Part shown: positions 44,396 through 53,499 of the stretch, piece by piece
How the letters are laid out: each line of letters begins with the position of its first letter
How positions within the stretch are numbered: the first letter of the stretch is position 1
Assembly (NCBI GenBank): GCA_014465955.1
Contig: JACTVT010000002.1
Coordinates: 1-64,000, forward strand
Direction: 5' to 3'
Length of the DNA: 64,000 nucleotides
Source: Eubacterium sp.
Lineage (GTDB): Bacteria; Bacillota; Clostridia; Oscillospirales; Acutalibacteraceae
Translations under genes and position numbers: made by a program
Notes under the pieces: model-generated
Database searches by the model: none
Seen by the model: the letters and a program-made list of their open reading frames with translations, nothing else
Told to the model about the DNA's origin: nothing

Positions 44396-45238
44396 TTACG
44401 CCTCCTTTAACTTTGCAAGTGTTTCAGTCAGTTCTGCCATTGCAATTTTGTATTCTTCTTCATTCGGTGCTTTGCCGTGCCAGTCAACAGCATTTTCCAT
44501 ATAAGAAACGCCCTTGCCCTTAACTGTTTTAAGAATGATTGCAAACGGCTTGTCACTCTTGTGGAACTGCTCAAAAGCACCCTCAATTTCATCTAAATCA
44601 TTACCGTCAATCGTAACAACATCAAAACCGAAAGCCTTAACCTTTTCGTCAATAGGCTCTGCGCTCATAACGTCTTCGCATTTACCGTCAATCTGAAGTC
44701 CGTTAACATCAATCATAACGCAAAGATTGTCAAGATTATACTGGCTTGCAAACATCAGTGCTTCCCAGACCTGACCCTCTTCAATCTCACCGTCACCGAG
44801 GAGAGTATAAATATTAACGTCACTGCCGAGATATTTTGCACCCTTAGCCATTCCGCATGCCGCACTGACGCCCTGACCGAGAGAGCCTGTGCTCATATCA
44901 ATGCCGGGAACAGTGTTCATATTCGGGTGTCCCTGAAGATAAGAGCCAATGTGGCGAAGTGTTTTCAAATCCTCTACAGGGAAAAAGCCTTTGTAAGCAA
45001 GCGCACTGTAAAGCGCAGGTGCGCCGTGACCCTTTGAAAGAACAAAACGGTCTCTGCTCATATCTTTTGGATTTTTTGCATCATAACGCATTTCTTTGCC
45101 ATACAGATAGGCAAGAACATCTGCCGCAGAAAGACTGCCGCCCGGGTGGCCTGCCTTTGCATTGTATGTGCCTTCAATTACGCCCATCCTGATTTCAGTG
45201 GCGTAAATCTGAAGTTCTTTTTTTAATTCGTTTGTCAT
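44396..45238 (-). CDS. Transketolase, N-terminal subunit
   Basis: The thiamine-diphosphate-binding half (280 aa): KAGHPGGSLSAADVLAYLYG, RDRFVLSKGHGAPALYSAL and GDGEIEEGQVWEALMFASQYNLDNLCVMIDVN with the GDG-N TPP motif. AAAGGAG before the ATG. The operon has no other gene. Confidence 0.95.
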   Translation of the reverse strand: MTNELKKELQIYATEIRMGVIEGTYNAKAGHPGGSLSAADVLAYLYGKEMRYDAKNPKDMSRDRFVLSKGHGAPALYSALAYKGFFPVEDLKTLRHIGSYLQGHPNMNTVPGIDMSTGSLGQGVSAACGMAKGAKYLGSDVNIYTLLGDGEIEEGQVWEALMFASQYNLDNLCVMIDVNGLQIDGKCEDVMSAEPIDEKVKAFGFDVVTIDGNDLDEIEGAFEQFHKSDKPFAIILKTVKGKGVSYMENAVDWHGKAPNEEEYKIAMAELTETLAKLKEA

Positions 45239-45361
45239 AAAACAGTAACTCCTTTTTAAGATGATAGTATTTTAACACCAAACGGCTGATTGTTCAATAG
45301 GTAATGAAAAATTTTAGCAGGGCAGTATAATAATGTTTTTTCAATAACATCGGTTGTTTTT

Positions 45362-45416
45362 CGGGAGGGCACGGAGACCCTCCCCTACAGTAGGGGCAGG
45401 TCTCTGCGCCTGCCCG
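45362..45416. repeat. Two abutting GTAGGG-type palindromes
   Basis: CGGGAGGGCACGGAGACC-type meets GTAGGGGCAGGTCTCTGCGC-type head to head (CCTACAGTAGGG), ending at the mgtE stop. Confidence 0.8.
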
Positions 45417-45417
45417 T

Positions 45418-46791
45418 TTACACGCCCAAAAGAAGCGATGCGAATGCAATATACACAAGCAGTGAAATTGCATCTACGATTGTTGTAATAAACGGCGACG
45501 CCATAACGGCAGGGTCAAAGCCGATTTTTTTAGCCACAATCGGCAAAGTACAGCCGACAATTTTGGCAAGTATTATTTCTACAAGAATCGTAAGCGAAAT
45601 CACAATTGCCACAATTACGGTAACACCGTCATTGCCCATAATAACACGGTCAAACAGCATTAATTTTGCAAAGCAGATAACCGAAAGGCTGATGCCGCAG
45701 CAAAGTGCAACCCGTATTTCTTTCCATAAAACTTTAAAAATATCACGATTTCCGATTTCGCCGAGAGACAGAGCACGGATAATGGAAACGCTTGCCTGCG
45801 AACCCGTGTTTCCGCCCGTATCCATAAGCATGGGAATAAATGCAGTCAGCACCATAACCGATGCAAGTTTATTTTCAAATGTAGTTAAAATCTGACTTGT
45901 AATTGTTGCCGATACCATAAGCAGCATAAGCCACGGAATACGCTTTTTAAAGGTTTCAAAAACACTCGTTTTAAGATAAGGCGTATCCGTCGGCACAATA
46001 GCCGCCATTTTCTGGATATCCTCAGTGTTTTCCTCCTGAATAACGTCGATAGCATCGTCATAGGTGATAATACCGACGAGCCTGTTTTCCATATCAACAA
46101 CGGGCAGTGCAAGAAAGTCATATTTTGAGAGCATATCCGAGGCGTATTCCTGGTCATCAAGTGTGTTTATGGAAATCACATTCGTTTCCATAAAATCTTC
46201 AATTACATCATCATAATCGTTCAGAAGAAGTTCTTTAACGGTTGTAACGCCGATAAGGTGACGTGATGCGTCTGTAACATAGCAGGTGTAAATTGTTTCC
46301 TTGTCAACACCCGTGCGCCTGATGCGCTTAAAAGCGTCTTCAACCGTCATATCCTTTTTAAGGTCAACAAACTCAGGCGTCATAATAGAGCCTGCCGAGT
46401 CATCGGGATATTTCAGAATAGTATTGATAGCCTCTCGTGTTTCCTTATCTGTATTCTTTAAAATACGCTTAACAATGGTTGCCGGCATTTCCTCAATAAT
46501 ATCGGCGGCATCGTCAATATAAATCTCATCAAGGACTTCACGAAGTTCGGTATCCGAAAAGGCTCTGATAAGATTTTCCTGCGTATCGCCGTCAAACTCT
46601 ACAAATGTTTCGGCGGCATTTTCTTTTGTAAGCATTCTGAAAAGGAATGTTCGCTGTCGTTCGTCCTCAATCTCTTCAAGCAATCGTGCAATATCAACAG
46701 GATTTACTTCATTAAGGCTTCTCTTCAGTTCGCTGATGTTTCGGTTTTCAAGCAGAATGTTTATACATTCAAGCATTTCCTCAAGCACCAT
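45418..46791 (-). CDS. mgtE: Magnesium transporter MgtE
   Basis: A 457-aa homodimeric Mg2+ channel. N-terminal superhelical domain (IARLLEEIEDERQRTFLFRML), two CBS domains (about 135-250, MTPEFVDLKKDMTVEDAF and LVGIITYDDAIDVI), a connecting helix, and five transmembrane helices with TGGNTGSQASVSIIRAL, the pore motif, and PFITTIVDAISLLVYIAFA. AAGGAG before the ATG. No M-box riboswitch seen upstream. Confidence 0.95.
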   Translation of the reverse strand: MVLEEMLECINILLENRNISELKRSLNEVNPVDIARLLEEIEDERQRTFLFRMLTKENAAETFVEFDGDTQENLIRAFSDTELREVLDEIYIDDAADIIEEMPATIVKRILKNTDKETREAINTILKYPDDSAGSIMTPEFVDLKKDMTVEDAFKRIRRTGVDKETIYTCYVTDASRHLIGVTTVKELLLNDYDDVIEDFMETNVISINTLDDQEYASDMLSKYDFLALPVVDMENRLVGIITYDDAIDVIQEENTEDIQKMAAIVPTDTPYLKTSVFETFKKRIPWLMLLMVSATITSQILTTFENKLASVMVLTAFIPMLMDTGGNTGSQASVSIIRALSLGEIGNRDIFKVLWKEIRVALCCGISLSVICFAKLMLFDRVIMGNDGVTVIVAIVISLTILVEIILAKIVGCTLPIVAKKIGFDPAVMASPFITTIVDAISLLVYIAFASLLLGV

Positions 46792-47166
46792 ATTATCAAC
46801 TCCTTTTCATATTATTTGCGTGGATATTTTAACGGGAGGGCACGGAGACCCTTGACGGGAGGGCACAGAGACCCTCCCCTACAACGCCTGCCCCATAAAA
46901 TGAATAATGAATAATTTCGGTTTGATTGATTATAACGGGTCGTCGAGGGTGCGGGTGTCCAGTGGACACCTCTGCATCGCAGAAGCACCGACCGAACCGA
47001 CAAGTGAGACCGCCGACCCCTACGAAATATTAAAAACACATTAAATTGATTAGTGGATTTTTTCGTTAGACAAGGCAGAGGAAAAATTTCGTCGACGGGA
47101 GCATACGTGCTGTATGTGACCGAGCGGAATTTTGCCGATAACGCAGTATAATGAAAAAAGACACAA
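46792..47166. other. 375-bp intergenic region made of repeats
   Basis: 46833-46883 holds one partial and one complete CGGGAGGGCACAGAGACC-type palindrome; 46950-47020 the GC-rich repeat shared with 12129-12200, framed by GGGTCGTCGAGGG and CGCCGACCCC; 47060-47155 a further unknown segment (CGTTAGACAAGGCAGAGG, TTTCGTCGACGGGAGC, GAATTTTGCCGATAACGC). No gene is supported. Confidence 0.7.
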
Positions 47167-48021
47167 TCATTCTATCGGAGAGTAGAATTCTTTTTCGTCA
47201 CTGTCATACGGATTCACGGTAATGCGTTTTGTAATAACAATCAAAACGGCGATAACGGCGATGCCGCCGACTGCCGAGAAAAAGACGATATTAAAAATCG
47301 GTTTCTGATAAAACAGTTCGCCGTCAACAAAGGATTCAAACCCGTCCTGCGCCATTTCGGCTTTAACCTGCGCCATAGTTTTATTGACACGCTTTATTTT
47401 AAACTTATAAGTTTTTGTTGTGCCGTCCGACGCTGTTACAACAAAACTGAAATCGGTTTCCTGATTTTCACGAAGTTCCATATTAATCGGTGCACAGTAA
47501 GCATTAATATCTTCTGTTACGGCTGCCATTTCAAAATGCGTTAAATCAGACGGCAGATAAAGTTTGTACGCCGTTGTGTTTTTATCAAACGCAGGCTGAA
47601 GTTCACCGAGTTCACAGACAACGCCAAGCAAATCGGCATTGCTGTTTACAGCAGGTTTTTCCGCATTTTTATAATTGAATGTGTAAAAAACAGTGCCGTT
47701 TTCAAAACTGAGTGTAACTGTTATGCCCGTCTGGCGGTTCGTTTCATCATAATTATAAGTTACAAACAAATCAGCACTGCCGCTTACCGCATAATCCTTG
47801 AGCGAAGGTGACACGGTATTATCGGCAAGCACAAGATTGAATGTTGTTTTGCTTTGATTGAAGCCGCCCTCAATTTCTGCATTATTGAATGAAATTGAGG
47901 TCAGATACGGCACACTGCCGAGCGGCTGAACCTCGCTTGCAGATGCTGAAAACGGGGTAAATGTAAAAATAAGACCTAACGCTGAAATTAAAAGTAGTTT
48001 TACTGCTTTTTTCATACGCAT
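47167..48021 (-). CDS. Surface protein with two cadherin-like beta-sandwich domains
   Basis: A 284-aa membrane protein: signal peptide (MKKAVKLLLISALGLIFTFTPFSASA), two cadherin-like beta-sandwich domains (YLTSISFNNAEIEGGFNQSKT and LLGVVCELGELQPAFDKNTT, the latter ending GTTKTYKFKIKR), and a C-terminal transmembrane helix (IVFFSAVGGIAVIAVLIVI) with short cytoplasmic tail. Start at ATG 48021 shares a base with the upstream stop (TAATG). Probably an adhesion or scaffold partner of the preceding membrane protein. Confidence 0.78.
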   Translation of the reverse strand: MRMKKAVKLLLISALGLIFTFTPFSASASEVQPLGSVPYLTSISFNNAEIEGGFNQSKTTFNLVLADNTVSPSLKDYAVSGSADLFVTYNYDETNRQTGITVTLSFENGTVFYTFNYKNAEKPAVNSNADLLGVVCELGELQPAFDKNTTAYKLYLPSDLTHFEMAAVTEDINAYCAPINMELRENQETDFSFVVTASDGTTKTYKFKIKRVNKTMAQVKAEMAQDGFESFVDGELFYQKPIFNIVFFSAVGGIAVIAVLIVITKRITVNPYDSDEKEFYSPIE

Positions 48022-49091
48022 TATTGTGCAAGAATATAATTTGTTATTCCGCACTCCTCCAGTTTTTCTTTCAGAATTTCTTTATCGGCAGAAGAATTTA
48101 CAAAATAAACCGTATCTTTATCCTCTGCATCAAACTTTGCGGTAATACTTTCGTTTGATTCATCACTTTCGCTTTCGGCAAGTTCTTTGCTGATGCTCAC
48201 ACTTGATGATTTCAGCAGTTTAATGCCTGTGCCGATATCCTCATAAAGTTTAGAAGAAATATAATCAAAGCCGTCATTATAATCGGCTGAAATTTCATCG
48301 GGCAAATCATATCCGTCAAGAATAAAAACGGTAACGCCCATTTCGTAAGCCTCTGAAATAATATCACGGATATAACTGTAAGTGCCCTGCTGATTCGGAT
48401 TAAGATAAGTATTATCTCTTGAATCACGGTAAACCGCACCCGTCGTACTGTAAACGGCAAGTTCACGGTTTTTATCAGGCACAAGATTATCAAGATAGCA
48501 ATAAACTCTTGCGGCAGGGATAATATCACTGCTTTTCAGTTTGTCTGTGCTTAATTTAAGATTAGAGGCGGGGAAAGCAACCGCGCCGTAAGTATCAACC
48601 GTGGCAAGTGTGCTTTTGTAGCCTACCGAGCCTTCACTGCGCTTGATATCAAACACAATACTGTTGAAACCGCGGCTGTTTACATTGTCGACAACCGCAT
48701 CAAGCATAACACCGCCGTCAAGCGAAACACTGTCAACATATTCACACGAAAGGTTGAGAGCAATCTGATTGAATGCATTATCAGCACCGTCGGTTTCGGC
48801 CTCCTTCATCGGCGGAATACCCGTTCGTATCATATAAACATCCATAGCCGTATAGCCGAGTGCAAGCACAAAAAAGGCACAAAGCACCGCCAAAAGACGT
48901 TTGCCGTGCTTAGCCAGATCCTTTTTGGTAACTTTTTTCTTTTTCGTTTTAGGGCGCAGATAATCATATTTATCTGAATACTGTTCGCCGTAAACATACT
49001 TATCGGCAAAATCAATCTCCCTGCCCTGCACCTCTTCGGTCCACTTCTGATTGCGCTCAGCATTACCGTAAAAGCGTTTTTTCTTTTTCAT
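48021..49091 (-). CDS. Membrane-anchored putative glycoside hydrolase-like protein (DUF4015-like)
   Basis: A 356-aa type II membrane protein: basic cytoplasmic N-terminus (about 75 residues), one helix (LLAVLCAFFVLALGYTAMDVYM), and an external TIM-barrel-like domain with GFNSIVFDIKRSEGSVGYKS, IIPAARVYCYLDN, YIRDIISEAYEMGVTVFILDGYDLP, resembling DUF4015 putative glycosidases. The C-terminus is Ser/Glu-rich. Catalytic residues not certain. Follows rpe closely and precedes the cadherin-like gene. Confidence 0.7.
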   Translation of the reverse strand: MKKKKRFYGNAERNQKWTEEVQGREIDFADKYVYGEQYSDKYDYLRPKTKKKKVTKKDLAKHGKRLLAVLCAFFVLALGYTAMDVYMIRTGIPPMKEAETDGADNAFNQIALNLSCEYVDSVSLDGGVMLDAVVDNVNSRGFNSIVFDIKRSEGSVGYKSTLATVDTYGAVAFPASNLKLSTDKLKSSDIIPAARVYCYLDNLVPDKNRELAVYSTTGAVYRDSRDNTYLNPNQQGTYSYIRDIISEAYEMGVTVFILDGYDLPDEISADYNDGFDYISSKLYEDIGTGIKLLKSSSVSISKELAESESDESNESITAKFDAEDKDTVYFVNSSADKEILKEKLEECGITNYILAQ

Positions 49092-49097
49092 TATATA

Positions 49098-49739
49098 TCA
49101 GACCTTAGCGTTTTCTTTTAAAATGCTGATTGTTTTTGCAGGGTCATCGCTTTTGAAAACGGCACTGCCTGCAACGAAAACATTTGCACCTGCTTTTGCA
49201 CAGGTTTTAATGGTTTCGGCATTTACTCCGCCGTCTACCTGAATATCAATATCAGGGAAATCGGCACGGAGTTTTTCAATTTTAGGCATCATATTTTCCA
49301 TAAAACTCTGACCGCCGAAACCGGGTTCAACCGTCATAACAAGCACCATTGAAAGTTTATCCATATAAGGATAAACGGCTTCAATCGGCGTATTCGGCTT
49401 AACAGACAAAGACGCCTTGCAGCCGCATTCAAGAATCTGATTTATCGTTTCGTTTATATCACTGTCACACTCGGTGTGAAATGTGATAATATCAGCACCT
49501 GCATCTGCAAAATCGGCAATATATTTCAGCGGCTCGGAAATCATAAGATGCACATCAAACGGCACGTCAGACACTCTTTTCATAGCCTTTATAACAGGTG
49601 CGCCGATTGAAATGTTGGGCACAAAATGGCCGTCCATAACATCAAGATGAATCAAATCTGCACTCTCGCATTTTCTAAGTTCAGCCTCAAGATTTGCATA
49701 ATCCGACGCCAGCATTGACGGTGAAATTTTAATATCCAT
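49098..49739 (-). CDS. rpe: Ribulose-phosphate 3-epimerase
   Basis: A 213-aa TIM-barrel epimerase interconverting ribulose-5-P and xylulose-5-P. KISPSMLASDYANL, LIHLDVMDGHFVPNISIGAP, VHLMIS, VMTVEPGFGGQSFM and IQVDGGVN. The frame opens at 49781, but GGAG before ATG 49739 fits. It supplies substrate for the transketolase encoded 4 kb away, though in a different operon. Confidence 0.95.
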   Translation of the reverse strand: MDIKISPSMLASDYANLEAELRKCESADLIHLDVMDGHFVPNISIGAPVIKAMKRVSDVPFDVHLMISEPLKYIADFADAGADIITFHTECDSDINETINQILECGCKASLSVKPNTPIEAVYPYMDKLSMVLVMTVEPGFGGQSFMENMMPKIEKLRADFPDIDIQVDGGVNAETIKTCAKAGANVFVAGSAVFKSDDPAKTISILKENAKV

Positions 49740-49819
49740 AGTCTTCTCCAAATCCATTACATAATTAATTATATTATACAATTATAAAAGGTCAAAAGCA
49801 ATAAAAATTTATCCCTATT

Positions 49820-49929
49820 GCCTCCCTTGTGAAAGGGAGGTGGATTTGCCGCAAGGCAAAGACGGAGGGATTTATAAATAGAATCCCCCTTGGCACATTT
49901 GTGCCGTTCCCCCTTTAACAAGGGGGACT
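49820..49929. repeat. MITE-like imperfect hairpin element
   Basis: Ends GCCTCCCTTGTGAAAGGG and CCCCCTTTAACAAGGGGGAC; internal GATTTGCCGCAAGGCAAAGA hairpin and TGGCACATTTGTGCC hairpin. Same family as 31034-31136. Confidence 0.8.
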
Positions 49930-49938
49930 AGCATATCA

Positions 49939-51504
49939 TCACGCCGAAATCATTTTTTCAAGCCGTTTCTTATCCCTTGAAAATCTGCGCTGTGACACAA
50001 GGAGCACAAGTTCGTCGCCCTCTTTAATCACTGTATCGCCTTTCGGCGTTATGCCGATATCATTGCGTGTAATTGAAACGATAAGGCAGTGTCTGCCCCA
50101 GTCAACATCGGCAATCGTTTTACCTGCAATTTTACTGCCGATTGGCACAACAAGCGTTTCAATAACTTTTTCACCTGCCGGTGTTCTTTTTTCGGGAACA
50201 TTGTTATTTTTAAGCACCCGTTTAAGCGATGCGGCATAAAACGGCTCAGACCCGAGCAGATTTGCCACGGCATACGCTATAAAACTGACAACGGCAAGCG
50301 GCAGAATATTTTTCATATTACCCGAAATTTCAAACACAATAACAATACCCGTAATAGGCGCACGAACGATTGCGCCGAAAAAGCCTGCCATACCGATAAC
50401 AACAAATTCCTGCCACAAATCGGGGTCAAGACCAAATGCATCAATAGCCACTGCGCCGAAAATTGCGCCGATATATGTGCCAATAATCGAAAGCGGATAA
50501 AGCGTTCCTCCGGGGGCACCCGAGCAGAAACTGAACACGCCGAACAGATATTTTGCAACGAGCAGAAAAACCATCACGCCGAGTGCGGGGCGTTCCTCAA
50601 TAAGATATTCAGCCATATGATGACCGCCGCAGAGTATCTGCGGAACAAAAAGTCCCACCACACCGCTGACGGCAAACACAAACGCCATTTTTGCCCAAGC
50701 AGGAATTTTGGTGATTTTTTTGTATAAATCCTGCGCTTTCATCATAGTAGTATTATAAGCGGCGCCCGATACACCGAGAATTATACCGAGAATTATCAAG
50801 AGCCAGTAATATTTAAGCGGAATATTGACAGTCTGATAATTAAAAATCGTGTTCTGACCGAAAAATAATTTTGAGATAAAGTCTGCGGTAACGGCGGCAA
50901 CAAGCCCCATACAGAGCACTGATTTATCAAAAGTGTGCTGAATTTCCTCAAGCACGAAAATAATTCCTGCAAGCGGAGCGTTAAAAGCGGCGGCAAGTCC
51001 TGCGCCTGCACCGCAACTTATCATACGGCGCTCTGTTGTAATATCTGCTTTTGTTAACCGTGCAACGCCTTTTGCACCCATTGCACCGAGTTGAATACTC
51101 GGGCCTTCTCTGCCGAGTGAAAGACCTGCAAACACAGACGCCGTACTGCCTGCAAGTTTTGCAATGATTATGCGCCACCAACTCGGGTTCATATAACCGC
51201 CGAGTTCGGCAGAAACCTGCGGAATACCCGAGCCGCCTGCAATCGGTTCTTTTTTAATAATCAGAGCCACGAGTGCCCCGATTACGGCAAGCGCCGCAAT
51301 CCACACGGCAACTTTAACGGGACTTCCCTTTACAATATCAATAATTTTCAGCAGATAATCCTCTGCAAAATTCAGCAGATACCGATAAAGCACACAGACA
51401 AGGGCGGATACTACACCGACCTCAACGCCCCTTATAATAAGGTAAAGACTTTCCTTTCTGCTGTTTTCAAGTTTTCTTAATGTTGTTCTTCTCTGTTCTT
51501 TCAT
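49939..51504 (-). CDS. ClC-family chloride/proton transporter with TrkA-C domain
   Basis: A 521-aa membrane protein. Selectivity motifs GGSGIPQVSAEL, GLSLGREGPSIQLGAMGA (gating Glu) and CSGAPGGTLYPLS. Ten or more helices end near residue 430; the cytoplasmic end (VPIGSKIAGKTIADVDWGRHC, KEGDELVLLV) is a TrkA-C/RCK-C ligand domain. GGTGAC before the ATG. The GREGPS form is typical of Cl-/H+ exchangers, not fluoride-specific ClCF. Confidence 0.92.
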   Translation of the reverse strand: MKEQRRTTLRKLENSRKESLYLIIRGVEVGVVSALVCVLYRYLLNFAEDYLLKIIDIVKGSPVKVAVWIAALAVIGALVALIIKKEPIAGGSGIPQVSAELGGYMNPSWWRIIIAKLAGSTASVFAGLSLGREGPSIQLGAMGAKGVARLTKADITTERRMISCGAGAGLAAAFNAPLAGIIFVLEEIQHTFDKSVLCMGLVAAVTADFISKLFFGQNTIFNYQTVNIPLKYYWLLIILGIILGVSGAAYNTTMMKAQDLYKKITKIPAWAKMAFVFAVSGVVGLFVPQILCGGHHMAEYLIEERPALGVMVFLLVAKYLFGVFSFCSGAPGGTLYPLSIIGTYIGAIFGAVAIDAFGLDPDLWQEFVVIGMAGFFGAIVRAPITGIVIVFEISGNMKNILPLAVVSFIAYAVANLLGSEPFYAASLKRVLKNNNVPEKRTPAGEKVIETLVVPIGSKIAGKTIADVDWGRHCLIVSITRNDIGITPKGDTVIKEGDELVLLVSQRRFSRDKKRLEKMISA

Positions 51505-51760
51505 CTTGTCACCAAATTATTTTTTTTTGCGGGAGGGCACGAAAAGCAGTATTATTAGATCCCCCTCCCTTTGATCAAGGAGGCTAACTCACAAATTACC
51601 TGATAAACGAAAAAATTGTAAAAAATATTTTTTACAATATGCATTAACCCGCTTTTGCGAAATCATACATAATAGATATGTAATTAATATATTTAATTAT
51701 TTATAATAACATATTATAATATAATTTCAAGAACAAGATATGGACAAAATACGAAAAATA

Positions 51761-51789
51761 TTGACATTTCACGGAATATGTGGTATAAT
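51761..51789 (+). promoter_or_regulatory. Perfect consensus promoter in the 51.5-52.0 kb gap
   Basis: TTGACA (51761-51766), 17-bp spacer, TATAAT (51784-51789). The strongest promoter match in the window. Confidence 0.9.
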
Positions 51790-51795
51790 TAGTTC

Positions 51796-51918
51796 AACAT
51801 TGAGAGAGTAATTCCACAAATATTTTGCGAACTTATGTCAACAATTGGGCACAATATAGCTCTGGCAAAGTTTTAATGAATGAGACTCATATGCGGGCGC
51901 CCGTATATGAGTTTTTTT
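51796..51918 (+). ncRNA. Unidentified short terminated transcript or attenuated leader
   Basis: From the promoter's expected start to a perfect terminator (ACTCATAT, GCGGGCGCCCG, TATATGAGT then T7, 51885-51918) is about 120 nt with no ORF. It does not match T-box, TPP, purine, M-box, fluoride, c-di-GMP or SAM signatures I can recall. It could be a free small RNA or a leader that attenuates nfeD, whose start is 108 bases further on. The first part of this 521-bp gap (51532-51592) holds dispersed-repeat fragments. Confidence 0.55.
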
Positions 51919-51933
51919 AAAACCAAAATATCA

Positions 51934-51986
51934 GGCAATGATTAGAAATTTGAACCATGGTTAAAATTACTGTTAATTGCCTGCTC
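51934..51986 (+). promoter_or_regulatory. Second hairpin before nfeD
   Basis: CAGGCAAT ... ATTGCCTG arms with an inner AACCATGGTT palindrome, between the terminator and the AAGGAGG site of nfeD. Confidence 0.45.
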
Positions 51987-52025
51987 AATGTAAAAAACGC
52001 ATAAAATAAAAAAGGAGGTCGTGAA

Positions 52026-52451
52026 ATGATCTGGGTATGGATTGGCGTAATCGTTGTTGCCGTGATTGTGGAGGTTTTAAGTGCACAACTTCTTTCAATC
52101 TGGTTTGCGCTCGGCGGTATCGCAGGACTTATAACAAGTTGCCTTACTGACAATATTGCAATTCAGTGTGCAGTATTTGCAGTAGTTTCTGCCATAGCGC
52201 TCGCCGTTATCTTTCCGTTTGTGCGAAAATCGCTCAAAAAAGCACATGTAAGCACAAATGCAGACAGATACATCGGCAAAACGGCAGTAGTTACCGAGGA
52301 TATATCCAACATTAATGCAAAGGGGCAGGTTAAAGTTGATAATCAGATCTGGTCTGCCAGAAGTGAAAACGGAAAGGATTTGCCTGTCGGCACGCCCGTA
52401 ACCGTTTTAAGAATTGAAGGCGTTAAACTGATTGTTTCAGACGCCGAATAA
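52026..52451 (+). CDS. nfeD: NfeD-like membrane protein (short form)
   Basis: A 141-aa protein: two to three N-terminal helices (WVWIGVIVVAVIVEVLSAQL, SIWFALGGIAGLITS, AVFAVVSAIALAVIF) and a C-terminal OB-fold (YIGKTAVVTEDI, GQVKVDNQIWSARSENG, LPVGTPVTVLRIEGVKLIV). AAAGGAGGTCG before the ATG. Partner of the SPFH protein 25 bases downstream; the pair organises membrane microdomains in other bacteria. Confidence 0.9.
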   Translation: MIWVWIGVIVVAVIVEVLSAQLLSIWFALGGIAGLITSCLTDNIAIQCAVFAVVSAIALAVIFPFVRKSLKKAHVSTNADRYIGKTAVVTEDISNINAKGQVKVDNQIWSARSENGKDLPVGTPVTVLRIEGVKLIVSDAE

Positions 52452-52476
52452 ATCAAAATAAAAAGGAGAAAATTTT

Positions 52477-53406
52477 ATGGACATTTTATTAATCGTTTTG
52501 GCAGTTATCATCGCACTTTTGCTTATAATTCTGCTCGTAAACATCAAGGTTATTCCGCAGTCAAAGGCATATGTTGTTGAAAGGCTCGGCAGATACTCAA
52601 CCACATGGCAGCACGGCGGACTTAAGGTTAAAATTCCGTTTATTGAACGAATTGCAAAAATCGTTTCACTCAAGGAGCAGGTTGTAGACTTTGCACCGCA
52701 GGCAGTTATCACAAAAGATAACGTTACAATGAAAATTGACACGGTTGTATTCTTCCAGATTACCGACCCGAAACTCTACTGCTACGGTGTCGAGGCTCCG
52801 CTTGCCGCTATTGAAAACCTTACAGCAACCACCCTGCGTAACATCATCGGTGAAATGGAACTTGACGCAACACTTACATCAAGAGATACAATCAACACAA
52901 AAATCCGCTCAATTCTTGACGAGGCAACAGACCCGTGGGGCATTAAAGTAAACCGTGTTGAACTTAAAAACATTCTGCCGCCTAAAGAAATTCAGGATTC
53001 AATGGAAAAGCAGATGAAGGCAGAGCGTGAACGCCGTGAGGCAATCCTTCGTGCAGAAGGTGAAAAGCAGAGCCGTATTCTTGAGGCACAGGGCTTTAAG
53101 GAATCAAAGATTCTTGAGGCTGAGGCTGAAAAACAGTCTGCTATTCTCCGAGCAGAGGCTGTACGTGAGCAGAAAATCAGAGAGGCAGACGGTGAGGCAC
53201 AGGCTATTCTCAAAATCAAGCAGGCTGAGGCTGACGGTATCAGAATGATTAAAGAGGCTCAACCGTCAAAAGAGGTTGTTCAGATTAAGTCACTCGAGGC
53301 ATTTGCAAAAGTAGCCGACGGCAATGCAACAAAAATCATTATTCCAAGCGAAATTCAGGGACTTGCAGGTCTTGCAGGCGGCCTTGAAGGCATTTTGAAG
53401 AAATAA
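52477..53406 (+). CDS. SPFH/band-7 (stomatin-like) membrane protein
   Basis: A 309-aa protein with one N-terminal membrane helix (ILLIVLAVIIALLLIILLVNI), a band-7 domain (IPQSKAYVVERLGRYSTTWQHG, GIKVNRVELKNILPPKEIQ), and a long Ala/Glu/Lys/Arg coiled coil built of EAEKQSAILRAEAVREQKIREA-like heptads. AAGGAG before the ATG. Forms oligomeric membrane scaffolds with NfeD. Confidence 0.93.
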   Translation: MDILLIVLAVIIALLLIILLVNIKVIPQSKAYVVERLGRYSTTWQHGGLKVKIPFIERIAKIVSLKEQVVDFAPQAVITKDNVTMKIDTVVFFQITDPKLYCYGVEAPLAAIENLTATTLRNIIGEMELDATLTSRDTINTKIRSILDEATDPWGIKVNRVELKNILPPKEIQDSMEKQMKAERERREAILRAEGEKQSRILEAQGFKESKILEAEAEKQSAILRAEAVREQKIREADGEAQAILKIKQAEADGIRMIKEAQPSKEVVQIKSLEAFAKVADGNATKIIIPSEIQGLAGLAGGLEGILKK

Positions 53407-53420
53407 TTTAAAATCAGACG

Positions 53421-53450
53421 GAGGCGGAATGTTTCCATTCCGCCTTTATT
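53421..53450 (+). terminator. Terminator of the nfeD-SPFH operon
   Basis: AGGCGGAAT, GTTTCC, ATTCCGCCT then TTATTT. Confidence 0.85.
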
Positions 53451-53499
53451 TCTCAAACAGGCAATAGATTAACAACAGATTTATCACGAGGTACTGCAC

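Noticed and set aside
46812..47039. 75-aa ORF between mgtE and the cadherin-like gene
   Set aside because: Lies wholly within dispersed repeats.
49930..52025. Fluoride riboswitch or fluoride-specific ClC
   Set aside because: The ClC has GREGPS and GSGIP motifs of chloride exchangers and the gap shows no crcB-motif signature.
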